Positions 22,250 to 33,432 of a stretch of 64,000 bases of DNA are shown piece by piece; positions within the stretch are counted from its first letter, which is position 1; each line of letters begins with the position of its first letter. This stretch comes from Amylostereum areolatum (Eukaryota > Basidiomycota > Agaricomycetes > Russulales > Stereaceae). The translations under genes and the position numbers were made by a program. Location of the stretch: assembly GCA_012932865.1 (NCBI GenBank), contig SAXG01000005.1, positions 248,001-312,000 on the forward strand. Reading direction: 5' to 3'. The notes beneath the pieces were generated by a model. It did not search any database and had not been told where the DNA came from. It saw nothing but the letters and a program-made list of their open reading frames with translations.

Positions 22250-25200
22250 TTAATCAGCCGAGTCATCCCAATCGTCTTCATCCGAGTTATCACAAGACCC
22301 AGCCTCTGTCTCGCTGTCGGTTCCATGGTCGTCATTGTACTCGTATCCCTCGTCCTCCATAACCTCTTCATCCTGATTCCCAACTGTGCTTTCCGTGGAA
22401 TCGAGCAGCTCTCCTCCTTCCATGATCTCCTCTTCGGGACTGAGGGTTGGTCCATTTTGTGAGCGAGTAGCATACGAGTGTCCTGCCGCCAATCCCCAGT
22501 GATATCGCATCAGCGCGTCGCGATCAACAAATCTGCCTCGTATGAATAAGCGGAAGGGCTTCATTCTACAAGTAACAACAACAGATGTTCTCACCGGCCC
22601 GCGTAGTAGTGGTTCCAGTCCTCAGAATCATTGGCTGGTATTGACACAGAATCCCTGCCGTCTGTGTGACGCTTGCCAAAGGCGAAGGCTGGGATTACGT
22701 GACAAGCTCGAAGGACGTGCCGTGGGTCCACAAATCCGAAGGCCGATGCATCACCGACTGGGAGGAAATGCAACCTATCCAGTCGACAGTTTGACCAGGG
22801 ATTAGCAGATTCCTCTAGGTCATACCATCGGACCCAAAGAAAGTCTAGTCTACGAGGGTGATAGTCCAGCATGCCAGGGCCTACGTAGATCACGTTGGCG
22901 TGATAGATGCCCAGAACACGGGCATAGCAGAACCGATGTTCACCTTCCTCCCCACCCTCCGCCAGCATTAGAATGTTTTGCTGGTCGGATCCGGGGTGGG
23001 CGGTGTCCTGGTCTCTCCGGACGTCGTAGGTTGTATAGTTGAGCTGCATTATTTTGTGGAGAAATATACGGTCGTCTTTGAGGATAACGTTGCCTGGATC
23101 CAGATAGTCGTCCCGACCTTGACCGTCGTCGTGTACGCGGGAAGAGGCTGGAGCTGGTGGAGGTATCACATCGTCATCTCGAACGTGAGATTCTGAAGTA
23201 ACCTGTTGTTGAATACGAGGGAGGAGGTGAGACTTCAGGTCAGGGATAAAATTCTAGGAAGCATTGAGGAACCGTTCATTATGAGTGTGAATATATGGCG
23301 GTCACCTTCAAGGCAGGGTCATCAGGATGATTATGTACAAAAGAAACGACCGAAACGGAGTGGTTCTCGGTCTTGCCGACGTTGAATTGCGCATCCGGTC
23401 GATCAGCCATGTCCTCCGAGTCGTGAAGTGTATCTGCTCCTCCGGTACGATTTTTGATTTGTCGGATGTGAACCTGTCGCCGTTCTATCTGGGTGATTTG
23501 CTTCACAAATCCCTTCTTACTGGTACGACGGTAACGGGCTTTCAACAAGCGATGTTCTTCTTCACCCTGGGAATAACATGAGAAATCTGAACAACATCCT
23601 AGACTGGTTGATTTTACTCTTTTAGTGGAGTACGAATCCGTGGTTCCAACGCGGCAGATGGTGTCCGGGTAGTCGCCGAGGGCGTGCCACTTGTACGTGT
23701 TGATGTTTAACGATCTTGGAAGTCTGCCACCATTGTTCACCTTGAGAGGTAAAGGCGCCTTGCCCTTACCTTTCTGCTTGGCAGCTTGGTTACGAAGACG
23801 ACGACGCTGTTCTCGAACACGTTCCTTGGTGGCATAGCACGAGCAAGTAGTTGCTTTGAAGTCGCGAACACTATCACCAAGGGCAGTGGTCACCTGGCGG
23901 AAGATATTCAACGTTTCTTCCGTGTGCATCCGAAGCTTCGCCAGGCCGTGCCAGTGCGCGGCGATAAATAGAAGCTTCATGAGCTTCCGATTGTCTGATG
24001 GGGGGAGGATGCCTTCGAAGACCGGTATCGCGCACTGAGCTTTCCAATTACTAGGTGATAAGCCCGTGGTATTACGTGAAATCATACCTGAAGCATATCT
24101 TCGTACTGCCGAGCTGTCAGATTCTTCATGTCTGAGGTATTCTTGGTGAACTTCCTGATCTTGTCTCTACCAAAAGATGGGACCAGACGATACCTCAGAG
24201 GACAGGGTAAGCCCTACACCGTAACTCAGGAGTGGCCTGAGATATACCGACGATCCACTTCGTTGACAAGGCCTTCATCGATGCAGTCGATGATGCGAAG
24301 GATATGGGCGAACAATGCCTTCCATACACCGAGTTCAAAATCGTGTAAGAGGTCCACGACGAATATGGGGAACATGTTGAAGCCCAAGGGCCCTAGTATT
24401 TCGGAGTACGCGTTCTGATGCAAGATAACATGAGTAGGGTGGAAAAGACGAACTTATTGGGATACGCACTGCAGAGGGATACAGCGACTCGTTCTTTAAA
24501 AGAGCTTCCACTCGCGTACTGTTGACTGCAAAATTTTCCTTGAAGATGAGGTCACGAGCCTTCTGAATCTTATTGCGACGGGATTCGTCGTCTCGGCGAA
24601 CGTTGGACACCCGAGAAGTCATATCTCGTCGCATTCCCATTTGATGTGTTTCTGACTTTAAAACAAGACAGCGTGGACACGGACATCCTCCCAAGAATCG
24701 GATGCCAGACATTAGAATCCTACATTGCGCCACCAAACTGTGAGCATAGACCAAAACCGAGGATGAATGGGCTCGTACTTATCCATGTAATCGGCCGAGT
24801 GAGTGACAATGCGTGGGTAGAAACGTCGCTTGATGTCATCACAACATTCTATGATGACGCCGTGTTGATATGCCACGCGAAACTCTTCATCGAAAAGTAT
24901 ACGTAGCTGGGCGTGGTGGAATTCACGTCTACAGAATGTCATGAATTGCTCGTTCGGTCCCTTGCCTCCGTAATGCTCCGATGCGAAATCTTGAAAAGAG
25001 TCGGGAAGCTGTACAAGATTAGAACGGGGTACGGTGTGCAAATAAAGAAGGACGCACAGATTGGAAGTACACGACATGCTCACAACAGTTCTCTGTAAGT
25101 TTATTACGGAAATACTTGGATTCGTTACCATGGAGAAGGTATCCCGGCCACAGTTTCGTGTTTCCAACCTTCACGACAGTGGTCTCGTCCGTGATCATCA

Positions 25201-26543
25201 TAAACGCGACAATGCAGCGAGGCAGGTCGCACCCGGGTTCAGGTGCGCTGGCTTGGAGTTTACGATGAGCGTCCAGAAATTCGGCAGAGTTATACAGCTC
25301 CCCGTAAACCCGGGTATCGTAGCCTTCCGGAGACCCAGGGGGTTTCCAGCGGAGTTCGTAAGGCTCGTAATGAAAGCGTGAATGCCCGGAAGGCGAAGAC
25401 AGTTTTTCCTTGATGACGGATACCAGGCTTCGATGGTACGTAGGACCTGCGGTATACTCCTGCACTCCAGGATGTTCAGTGTTCTTGTGAAAGGGCACAG
25501 ATATCGTGACCGGAGTTGCCTTCCAGCCAGGCTCGAGATCGTCTGACTCGGACGATGACCGAACACCTACGTCCGCCACTGGTTCGGTAAGTCGACAATT
25601 GACCTCTCGCCAATTTGTGCGCCGAACGTCTTCCGGGCAGAAATCCTGGGCTCCTATGATTTTTACCAGTTTGTCAAAACTGGCCTGGGATTTTTGTTCT
25701 CCGCCATTCCAGTACCAATCTCCGAGAAGGAACGAGCTGCGGGACGGATACGGGAAATAAGGTTGGTCTCCCTCGAGTGACGAGGAAGGAACTTGACCCC
25801 AAGCAAAGTTCAGGAGATCGGACGAAGTGACGTTGATGTCTGGATCGTGATCGGGGAACGTACCGCTGCTGTAGCGGCGAAACAGACCGAACTTGTTCGG
25901 AAGGAAGTCTAGAGGAGTGGTAGGAAGTTCAGATGTAGATTGCCCAGTTTCAGCTTCAGCGCTTGCCGTGGGTTCTAGTGATTGCGTGGATTGTGCGAGT
26001 ATCCGGGGCGGCGGCAAAGGAGGTAATGGCTCCGGGGTATCGTCACGGTAGCGCCGAGGCAGTCTTCCCCTGTTCCTTCGATGAGGGAGGATTGACGGCA
26101 GGGCTGGTTCACGTGGAGGGTTTGGTGGAGGGTTTGGTGGAGGGTTTGGTGGAAGAGGCGCAACCTCGTGGTGGGAGCTCGACACGTATGGCGATTCAGA
26201 AAAGACGGATGCTGCAACGATGGGAGAGCTTGAAGACGGGAAGGGCAAGTCTGATGATCCGGGCTATAGGCATGCGTAAGAGACCTGCTGATAACCAGTG
26301 AAGAGCTCTCACGTTGGAACTGCCCCCGGGCTGAGGCACTTGGCTGAGGCTGAAGCTGACGCTTTGAGTTGTATTCTGAGATTGATTGCTCGACAGCCGC
26401 TGCCGTTTTGCTTCACGAGCTCGAACAATAGCGTCCCCTACGTGCTTTTTGGCTTGTTTGCATGCACGCCGATGATTTGAATATGCAGATTGCTGGTCGA
26501 AATTTCGGCCACACACGCAACGCATTGAGCTTGCCAGTTCCAT
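22250..26543 (-). CDS. Plavaka-type (CACTA superfamily) transposase
   Basis: This multi-exon gene encodes the transposase of a Plavaka element, a fungal lineage of CACTA-like DNA transposons. It begins MELASSMRCVCGRNFDQQS with a C-x-C...H-x4-C finger (SNHRRAC), followed by a Pro-rich linker with PPNPPPNPP repeats. Hallmarks follow in family order: YEPYELRWKPP, ELYNSAEFLDAH, CIVAFMMITDETTVVKVGN, LWPGYLLHGNESKY, CPRCLVLKSE, the core FVVDLLHDFELGVWKALFAH, CAIPVFEGILPPSDNRKL, FIAAHWHGLAKLRMHTEETL, SLNINTYKWHALGDYPDT, YLDPGNVILKDDRIFLHKI, FLWVRWYDLE and GRFVDRDALMRYH. It ends in an acidic tail. Frames join through GT..AG introns without evident breaks, so it looks intact. I could not fix the terminal inverted repeats, hence the element's ends. 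Confidence 0.85.
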
Positions 26544-26924
26544 GTGTACTATGTCTGAGTCACGTCTTCGAACTCGGCATGGGGGTAAAGGAGAAGGGAG
26601 CGTACCGCACTGCCAGAGGTTGTATGCCAACCGTTCAAGATTGTGGTGTCGATGTCAGAGTATACGTACCTCGTGCGGACCGCATTGTGGCGAAACAACG
26701 CATCTCCGTCACACGTCAAGCTTCGCCTATCGATGTGCCAACTCTCGGATGCCACTCTAATAATCCTTCAATATTGTCGTTCATCGGAGCTCCGGGTTTG
26801 AGCAGGTCACACACTGTGGCATATACGTCTTGATCACAAGTAATTGTAGGCAGGCAGATTAGGGCAATCAATATGGTAAATAGTCAGAGATACGGTGAAC
26901 GAAGCTGGAAACCCGAAGGTTCTA
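26544..26924. other. Gap between Plavaka gene and zinc-finger gene
   Basis: Short spacer that should contain one transposon end and the 3' UTR of the next gene. No gene or clear inverted repeat is seen. Confidence 0.35.
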
Positions 26925-28008
26925 TTAGATATCGACGATAGGTGAAGGGGGAGGGGAGGTTGTTGAGGGGCTGGGTAGTGGGGTGAACAAGGGACTGAGT
27001 AGTGGGAAAAGACAGAGGTGAGCTCGAAATCTCCGAGTTGTAGTATTGATACCGCAGTTGCATCGGTCGAGAGATGCCCTCAATTCCTCATCTGTGAGAC
27101 CAGGGTTCTCTTTGTCGTCCAGCCGAGCGAATAATCGGCCTCCCTGGTAACGCTCCCCCGCACTGAATGCTCCAACAGCACACCTGTGCTGACGGAACCG
27201 TCTGCGTGTAGTCGTAAGACCACAGCTGCATCGCGCCAACGCCTGGCCGAGTTCGACATCAGAAAGTCCAGGGTTTTCTTCTTGATCAAGGCGCAGGTAG
27301 AGTGTATGACTGGCGATGGAATCCCGTCTCGGTGGAGGTCGATGGCGGATCGCGCTGATGTGAAATACTGGACAATTATTATATGAGCACTACTACACAA
27401 ACAAAAACAGGAGGTAGAACGTACGTCGACGGGTGCGGATGCGGCCTCGGTTTGCGTGTGACGCATTTGACAGCGGGGAATCTAGTGGGTAATCCGGCAT
27501 CATAAGCATCGCATGTTAGGAAACCCAAACAGATCACAGTCGACATGCCTCGAAGAGGGTACACTTGGAGATACACCCCGGTTTTGTCATAATATCGTTC
27601 CAGATTAACTAGACGGTAAAGATTAAACGAAGGTGAAGAAAGGCGGAAGTCAGCCAGCGCACCTTTATACGAACACCGGGATTTCGCACAAATCGCCATG
27701 TATAGGCCTTGGTTTCGGTTCCGCTCTGTTTGAAGGATAATGCGGCACTCGCGTGGCTCCTGGAAGGAGCCTCTTGGAGCCGAACAAAAACAGGAAGGTC
27801 CGCGAAACTTGTGATTAACTCGATGTAAGTCGAAGTCGGTGATGGGGAGACGATCAAGCGTTCCCGGGTGTGTTGGCCTTCGAACATCAGCAATACAGGA
27901 AAACAAGAAAGCACGATAACTTGCTCACCAGCCCCAAGCACGAAGAGTTCGAGTCCGTGAGTCAAACTCCAGCACCGTAGGTGAGACGCGGACTCTATGC
28001 ATGAACAT
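26925..28008 (-). CDS. GRF-like zinc finger plus paired CxCG-HxC modules, copy 1
   Basis: I do not recognise this family; it is defined by its paralogue at 33136-34892. Four exons are proposed. Exon 1: MFMHRVRVSPTVLEFDSRT, ending WGW at a GTGAGC donor. Exon 2: a GRF-like zinc finger, CFCSAPRGSF, then NRNQGLYMAICAKSRCSY, with paired cysteines before and after an aromatic-rich strand. Exon 3: VNLERYYDKTGVYLQVYPLR. Exon 4: two copies of a module with consensus RLDxxENPGLTDxEL, then RCxCGxxTTRRRFxxHxC (RCSCGLTTTRRRFRQHRC and RCNCGINTTTRRFRAHLC), and a Ser/Pro-rich tail. The CxC..HxC spacing suggests a small metal-binding fold. GRF fingers of other proteins bind single-stranded nucleic acid, so nucleic-acid binding is a fair guess, no more. 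The start could be either of two ATGs (28008 or 28002). Confidence 0.6.
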
Positions 28009-28816
28009 AGATTCTTGTCGCGGAGTAATCTGCGGTGACATGGAAAGGGTTGGTGAGCAGCGCATAGTCCGGTTTGTCCAGGCTGGAGGAAAAGACGCTC
28101 ACGTTTTTATAGCAGCCAAGAGCCCGCTCTTAAGCAGTGGGGAACCCCAGGATAACTCCCGGAAGTGATGGCCGTCGTTGGTTGATGTGCAGATGTAGCG
28201 AAGTCCAGGAGGCCAATGCTTTTTCTTCTCTGGGCGAGCCGGTTTGGAATTGAGGAGTGACGCGTGCACGACCGAGCGTGCGCCGAGGCCGACCAACTCA
28301 ACGGCAAAAGGGCGGGCGAGGCAGTCCGGTTTGCGGGTCGGGGAACGAGACGAAGCCCTGCGCTGACCAATCACGTTAATCACATGTCACAGCTTGCCAA
28401 TGCAATCGCTTTATATTACTTAAGGATGTGTTTCTAATGCGTTTCGGCTCAATGGATGCCAGGCACAAACCAAAACTCGCAAACCGGCCGTGCTTCCAAA
28501 CCGTTCTGTATCTTTGACCAACGGAGGTCCTATCCAAAGCCATGTATCATTCTGGGATGCCAAAGAAGTTAAGAACATATCGAATCGTTCACGGACACAT
28601 GTCATTCATGCATGAAGTGGGTCATACGACTGCCACGGCGACGATACGGGTACAGTGGTAAAGAACATAAAAGCATTACGAAGTACACAAGCGCGATAAC
28701 AAAGGAGACAATACAACTGCGAAGGCGACAGTGAAAACTTTTCGACCGATCAAAGTATGTGACCTACCAGACAATTGTTCCACGGGACGAACCATGCTAG
28801 CTTGCCATAGAATCAC
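28009..28816. other. Intergenic in the duplicated two-gene unit
   Basis: Open minus-strand frames at 28100-28380 have no ATG start and no recognisable motif; I do not call them. This segment should carry the promoter of the zinc-finger gene and the 3' UTR of the coiled-coil gene. Confidence 0.4.
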
Positions 28817-29675
28817 CTATTCCGTGCAATCGCTGCCTCCCATGTCATCCGAAGTTTCCTCATCCGAGGTGTCGGAAGACGAGGTGTCGGAAGACGAGGT
28901 GTCGGAAGCTGACAGACGGAAGGAGGCGAGGGAACGGGGAGGGGAAGAATTGGGAGTGGACGGCCGGTCGGAGGCGGCCAAAGAACGAGGGGAAAGACAG
29001 TCATCCTCAGGACGAGGGCGGTGGTCATCCTCGGAACGAGGGGAGAAGCAACCATCGCGACGAGGGAAAAGGCCACCAACATCCTCACGACGATGGGAGA
29101 ACAGGTCGTCGCGACGCAGGGATGTATCATGATTTTGGGCGGGACGGAGAAGAGTGATAGTTGCTGCGAGTGTGCCATCGGAGAGGAATGCGTCGACCAA
29201 AGGTGAACGTGTGATGAAGTAGTCCTGGAGCGCAGCGTCGCGACGGCTCTCCTCTACTCGGTTTAGCTCCTCAAGCTCGTTGTAGGTCTTCAGCGCCGTG
29301 GTGGTAGCTATTTCGATCCGCCCATTGCACTCCACGATCTCGTCCCTGCACGCGTCGAGACGCACAGATGCTGCGCTCTTCTGTTGGTGAAGATTTTCTT
29401 GCTGCCGTTTCGACATAGCGTGGATGCAATCCGTGATAATGGAAATCTGCTCATATGTGTACGTCGACAGGGAGGACTAGAGAGGACAGATTCAAATCGT
29501 TGAGACAAATCGGGAGAAATTCAATGATGATACGCACCGAATGGCAGGCATCTTCTTTATACTGACGAAGCAGACGGGCGACTTCCTGTCTCCCCAAGCG
29601 ACCCTTCCGCAGCCGAGGGGTAGACGGAGCACGTGGGGTGGGTGGATATGACGAGTCAAGATAAGTCGATTCCAT
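28817..29675 (-). CDS. Small coiled-coil protein, copy 1
   Basis: A two-exon gene of about 265 residues. Exon 1 (29538-29675) starts MESTYLDSSYPPTPRAPSTP and has a basic-acidic helix (RQEVARLLRQYKEDACHS). The intron 29477-29537 has a GTGCGT donor. Exon 2 holds a predicted coiled coil, with SAASVRLDACRDEIVE and KTYNELEELNRVEE, then SPLVDAFLSDGTLAA. The C-terminal third is low-complexity Asp/Arg/Ser-rich with repeated LSPRS / FSPRS blocks and a run of SSSDTSSSDTSDEE. The family is unknown. The paralogue at 36727-37359 shares the intron position and the VRL[DE][AT]C and SFLDNGAL-like segments. It lies upstream of zinc-finger copy 1 in the same orientation. Confidence 0.6.
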
Positions 29676-30469
29676 GTTGGAGGTAAAGAGAGTACGGGTT
29701 GTTCAGAGGTAGGGAGACCGCAGAGGGTGGTCACAATGGTGAGTGGTGAGGAGACTGCGGAATTGTTGAGAAACGCTTTATACTCCGCGCCACGAGGATT
29801 CCCACGCATAGTTTCAGAGTAATATTAGCCCTCAGTAAGACTCTTATTGTTACAGTTAAAATAATGTCAAAAATCAAGTGTCGTAAAATCAATATCATGT
29901 TCGTAATTGGCGCAGACGATGCCTACGACGATGTGCTCAGATTCTTTAGGCCTGTTATTATGGCAAGGACGTGAGACGCAAATGGATTAAGATAGTGCAG
30001 AGTCCAGACCTGGGATGTCACGGAAAGAATTCCACAGAGGGTCCGGCGGCGAGGTCCAGCTGTTCTCCCTCTGGAGTCGTCTTCCGGCCTTATGACTTCT
30101 TGCCGCTCTACGCCCTCCATGCACAGGCGGGGACACTCCTGAGCAGTGAAAGAGAACAAGTCAGATATTGACGTTGATTTCCCTAGGACGATCTTCAAAT
30201 ACCTATAGGTAATTCACGAAAGGAGTTCCAGACCGGATCGGGTGGGGACGTCCAACTGTTCTCCCTTCTGAGGGGTAAGCCGCCCCGCTCTCTAACGCGC
30301 TTCAAGCGCTCGTTGCAATGTCGTACCGGCCCTAGACGAGCGCTGGAGTCGTAGATGCGATGCGGATCGGTACTTCGACTGGACGTGACTTGGCCGGTGA
30401 CTTGGCCTGCACTTGTCTGAGCGTAGGCACTGCCTATCATGAAGTTGCCGTCGCCGCCATTCAATTGAA
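29676..30469. repeat. Intergenic with a diverged 70-bp direct repeat
   Basis: Within this stretch two related segments (about 30019-30089 and 30215-30283) share the order ACGAAAG..TTCCA, CCGG, GGGGACGTCCA, CTGTTCTCCCT. They are about 70 bp long and 195 bp apart, diverged by roughly a third. No gene is supported in this part. Confidence 0.5.
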
Positions 30470-30706
30470 CTATAGCTTGTGTCTGAAGGATGTACTCAGC
30501 AGCATGGTCTGGGGGTAAGTTTGAAGCCACTGTACCGTGTTCGATCCTTGGATGGACTGATACGTTGTCGGCGGCATATCCATAGACAATCCTGCCGTCT
30601 TGACTTCGTCCCTGGCGAGATCAAGAGCGGAAAGCTCGTGGGTTGGGGGATGAGACGACAACGTCTGGGTGAATGAATGATTCGAGAGGGGCGTCGGGTT
30701 GAGCAT
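30470..30706 (-). CDS. Hypothetical short reading frame
   Basis: It starts with an ATG after a pyrimidine-rich leader much like that of the coiled-coil gene (CTCTTTATCTCTAACCTCAAC). It reads MLNPTPLSNHSFTQTLSSHP, then LDLARDEVKTAGLSMDM. It might be the first exon of a gene continuing to about 30195, but no splice join is convincing and no family is recognised. The similar leader and N-terminal Ser/Thr/Pro bias suggest a decayed relative of the coiled-coil genes; this is weak. Confidence 0.2.
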   Translation of the reverse strand: MLNPTPLSNHSFTQTLSSHPPTHELSALDLARDEVKTAGLSMDMPPTTYQSIQGSNTVQWLQTYPQTMLLSTSFRHKL

Positions 30707-31898
30707 GTTGAGGTTAGAGATAAAGAGACTGGACGTAAAAAGACGGGCATTGAGCAGGAAGAAACACTCGCCTTATAAGAACAGCGAGCACACCGACAAC
30801 TAGAAGATTTTCATTTCGTGATTGCGTTGTGGAACTTGTTGACCTTTGTGAGCAGCGTAAATCCAGTCCGCTAGAATGTCAAGATCTCACCGCTTCTCAT
30901 GGCGTAAACTTTTGCACAGCTGGGCCTTTCCTCGCCTAGCCTCTTCTAAGACATTGCGGACACGTCGGGTCAGAGAAGGCCGTTCATGACTGGCTACACA
31001 AGAGTGGGTCACTGTGTGAAGTTCGCTTCTGATCAACCCGAACTGTTTTCAGAGACTGATACTTACGCCCCGTAAGATTTGTCAGAATCGTGGGACTCAA
31101 TCGAAGAGGCACGGTGGTCAGGCCGGCGCGGAGATAGACTATCTTACACCGCCCTGTGAGATTTGTCACAATCGTGGACTCAATCGAAGAGGGATGATCG
31201 TCACGGCGCGGAGAATCAACGGAACACCGATATGACACGAGCCCCCGTTAGCGCGCTTCGACAACAAGCAACCTTGATATCACCTTTGAGATTGAGTTTA
31301 CGGCTTTGACGAGCACATCACAGATATTGGCAAGGCTTGCTGGACACCAATGTCAATATGGTTCATGTTGAACGTGAAGTTGAACTATTATGATGAGTCG
31401 ATGACATTAGCCCTTGCGGTAACAAGGTTACAGCTCGAACGGGTGATACAACGGGTATGCAATGGAGGACCAGAAGAAGAAGGTTGTTCATGTAGGATAA
31501 CAAAGGTAGTCGTGCCAATAGAGGAGGAGTACGTCTAAGAAAATGGTGCGAATTGTATACCTTGCCTACTTTGCCTTTCGAGCGACGTGCACGAGTCGTC
31601 GCGTGAGAGGGCATCACCCTCGCGTCGCCGTCTTCGAGTCATCCCGAGCTTCAACTACGGGCGACGTTCAGACAGGCATCCCTTCACCGCCTAGAATTTC
31701 TTGCCCAAATTGTAACATAGCTTGCTGATGACGATTTATTGAGCATCGGAGGGTGGTAGGGAGCAAGAGGCGGCCCAAGAGGGAGTGGTAGGAATATGGA
31801 ACACTGGTCAACGACGAGTAAAAAACATCATGAAGAAGGCGGTCCTACACGATCCGGTTAGCCTCCGTCTGAAATGAAGTGCTGGTGATGAACGCTCA
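30707..31898. other. Intergenic, no supported gene
   Basis: Contains the 84-bp-offset duplication listed separately and otherwise unique sequence. Several short open frames lack motifs and splice context. Confidence 0.4.
31072..31214. repeat. Tandem duplication of about 60 bp
   Basis: Two copies (31072-31134 and 31156-31214, offset 84 bp) share AGATTTGTCA, CTCAATCGAAGAGG and GGCGCGGAGA. The second lacks a few bases. Both are non-coding as far as I can see. Confidence 0.75.
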
Positions 31899-32045
31899 CT
31901 TGGACGAGCCCCCGAGCCCTAGATCCCTCGCGTATATCTCCACAAACTGTTCCGGAGAGGCGCCCGGATTCTCATGTCCCACTTGAACTGGTCATGGAGC
32001 TTCATCGATCTCACCATGAGGCAGAGTATAACGTGAGCGGCGTCA
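31899..32045 (-). pseudogene. SNF5/SMARCB1-like exon fragment
   Basis: The minus strand reads VILCLMVRSMKLHDQFKWDM and then, in the next frame, HENPGASPEQFVEIYARDLG followed by LGGSSK. This matches the repeat domain of SNF5, a core subunit of the SWI/SNF remodeller (..LHDQFEWDL.NP..SPEEFA..+..DLGL.GEF). The two halves are in different frames, and the sequence then runs into a GTGAGC donor. Upstream and downstream SNF5 exons were not found, though 32.6-32.9 kb has two short open segments on the same strand (LTAARARLMIFKNLTGR, QQNDATQQADTMSGDG) that might belong. I read it as a decayed exon. Confidence 0.5.
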
Positions 32046-33135
32046 GCGGTGATGACACGAGAACGGCAAATTAGGATTAGAGTGGTCTACTAGGAAGGGG
32101 CGAAGGCGAGCAGCAAGGAGGAAGGGGCGACTGCGATTGAGAAGAGAGAGGGGGTAGCAGCGCCGTACCTCCGTTGAATCCGTTCCCGTTCCCCACCAAG
32201 GTCTCCCGTTCCCGTTCCCCACCAAGGTCTGTCCCCCCTGACCCCCCCTTCGATCGACTTGTGCGATGTGCGTTGGGAGTCCTTGTCGTGTGTGCAGAAC
32301 GCGTTGGCTAGTGGCGGCGGGATTGGGTTGCGGTGGGGATCTTGGGATCGGGCGCGCGCGAACCGGTCTGGTCGGCAGGCGGGAGCACGGAAGGCTGCAA
32401 ACGGCAGGCGGCAGGCGGCGAGCGGGCAGCGGCAAACGACAGGAGGGGGGTGGGGGACGGGAGGATTGGGCGGCAAAGGTGACGGTAAAGACGTAACCGC
32501 ATTGCCGCATTGTAGGCGATGAATGTATCGAGACGCGGGCTGAGAACGGCGTTGGTGGTGCGAAGGGCATAGGCGGCGATGAATTTGTTGAGACGCAAGC
32601 TGGGAACGGCATCGGAGCCTGCAGGGGGGACCTCGGGGCAGGCGAATAGGATTGGAGACGAAGCGCGAACTGACGACGTTGGTGAGCACTCGTTTCTAAA
32701 CCCCACCCCACTGCTTAGAGAATGTGGTACTTACGGTGTTTGTTGCGACGCCGTCTCCGCTCATCGTGTCCGCCTGTTGCGTCGCGTCGTTTTGCTGGAA
32801 GAGTTAGACGCGACCGGTCAGGTTCTTGAAGATCATCAGGCGCGCACGAGCCGCCGTCAGCAGGCGGGATCGGGGACGTGGTAGGTGGTATAGAGCGAAC
32901 GGAGGGGGACGAGCGGGCGGCGGGGAACGACGTGAGGGGAAGGGGGGCGGAAAGATCGGAGACAAGGGATCCAAGCGGGATCCGCGCACGGTCGCAGTGG
33001 ACGAAGATGCGGCCGATGCGTCGTATACGTTATGTAAACAGTTAACGGATTCCGATTGAAGCCCCAGTAAGCATGCAGTATAGATTTATAAGTAGTATTA
33101 GGGGATGGGAGTACATGGATTATATGAATTACATT
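32046..33135. other. Low-complexity region with short repeats
   Basis: GC-rich sequence with a 27-bp direct repeat (GTTCCCGTTCCCCACCAAGG, about 32184-32230) and two copies of a segment of about 60 bp around 32518-32617 (GATGAATxTxTxGAGACGC, GGGAACGGCATCGG and variants). Long Pro/Arg/Ser frames on the minus strand are products of this composition and are not called. Confidence 0.5.
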
Positions 33136-33432
33136 TTAAAGTAAAGACAACGCCGGTGAGGTTGCGATTAGCGGGGAGGGGAGGGACAGGATAGACTGCT
33201 CGCTGCCCAAAGGAAGGCAAGTATGCAGAGAAAACGACCTTTGAGTGCATGTGCGACCACAATCACACCGGTCTAAAAGTAGTCTCAGCTCGGGGTCCGT
33301 CAAGCCGGGACCGTCTAAACGGGCAAACAGTCCAACTGTGAAACGGACGACAGGGCCATGGCCAGGAGGGGCGCATCTATGGCTGGAAAATCTCCTTCGA
33401 GTGGTGGTTAAGCCGCAATGGCAACGAAGTAA

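Noticed and set aside
28099..28383. 95-codon minus-strand frame between the two genes of the first unit
   Set aside because: Begins with GTG rather than ATG, has no counterpart in the second unit and no motif.
32043..32711. 222-codon Pro/Arg/Ser-rich minus-strand frame
   Set aside because: Low-complexity composition and short repeats explain it; other frames over the same DNA are equally open.
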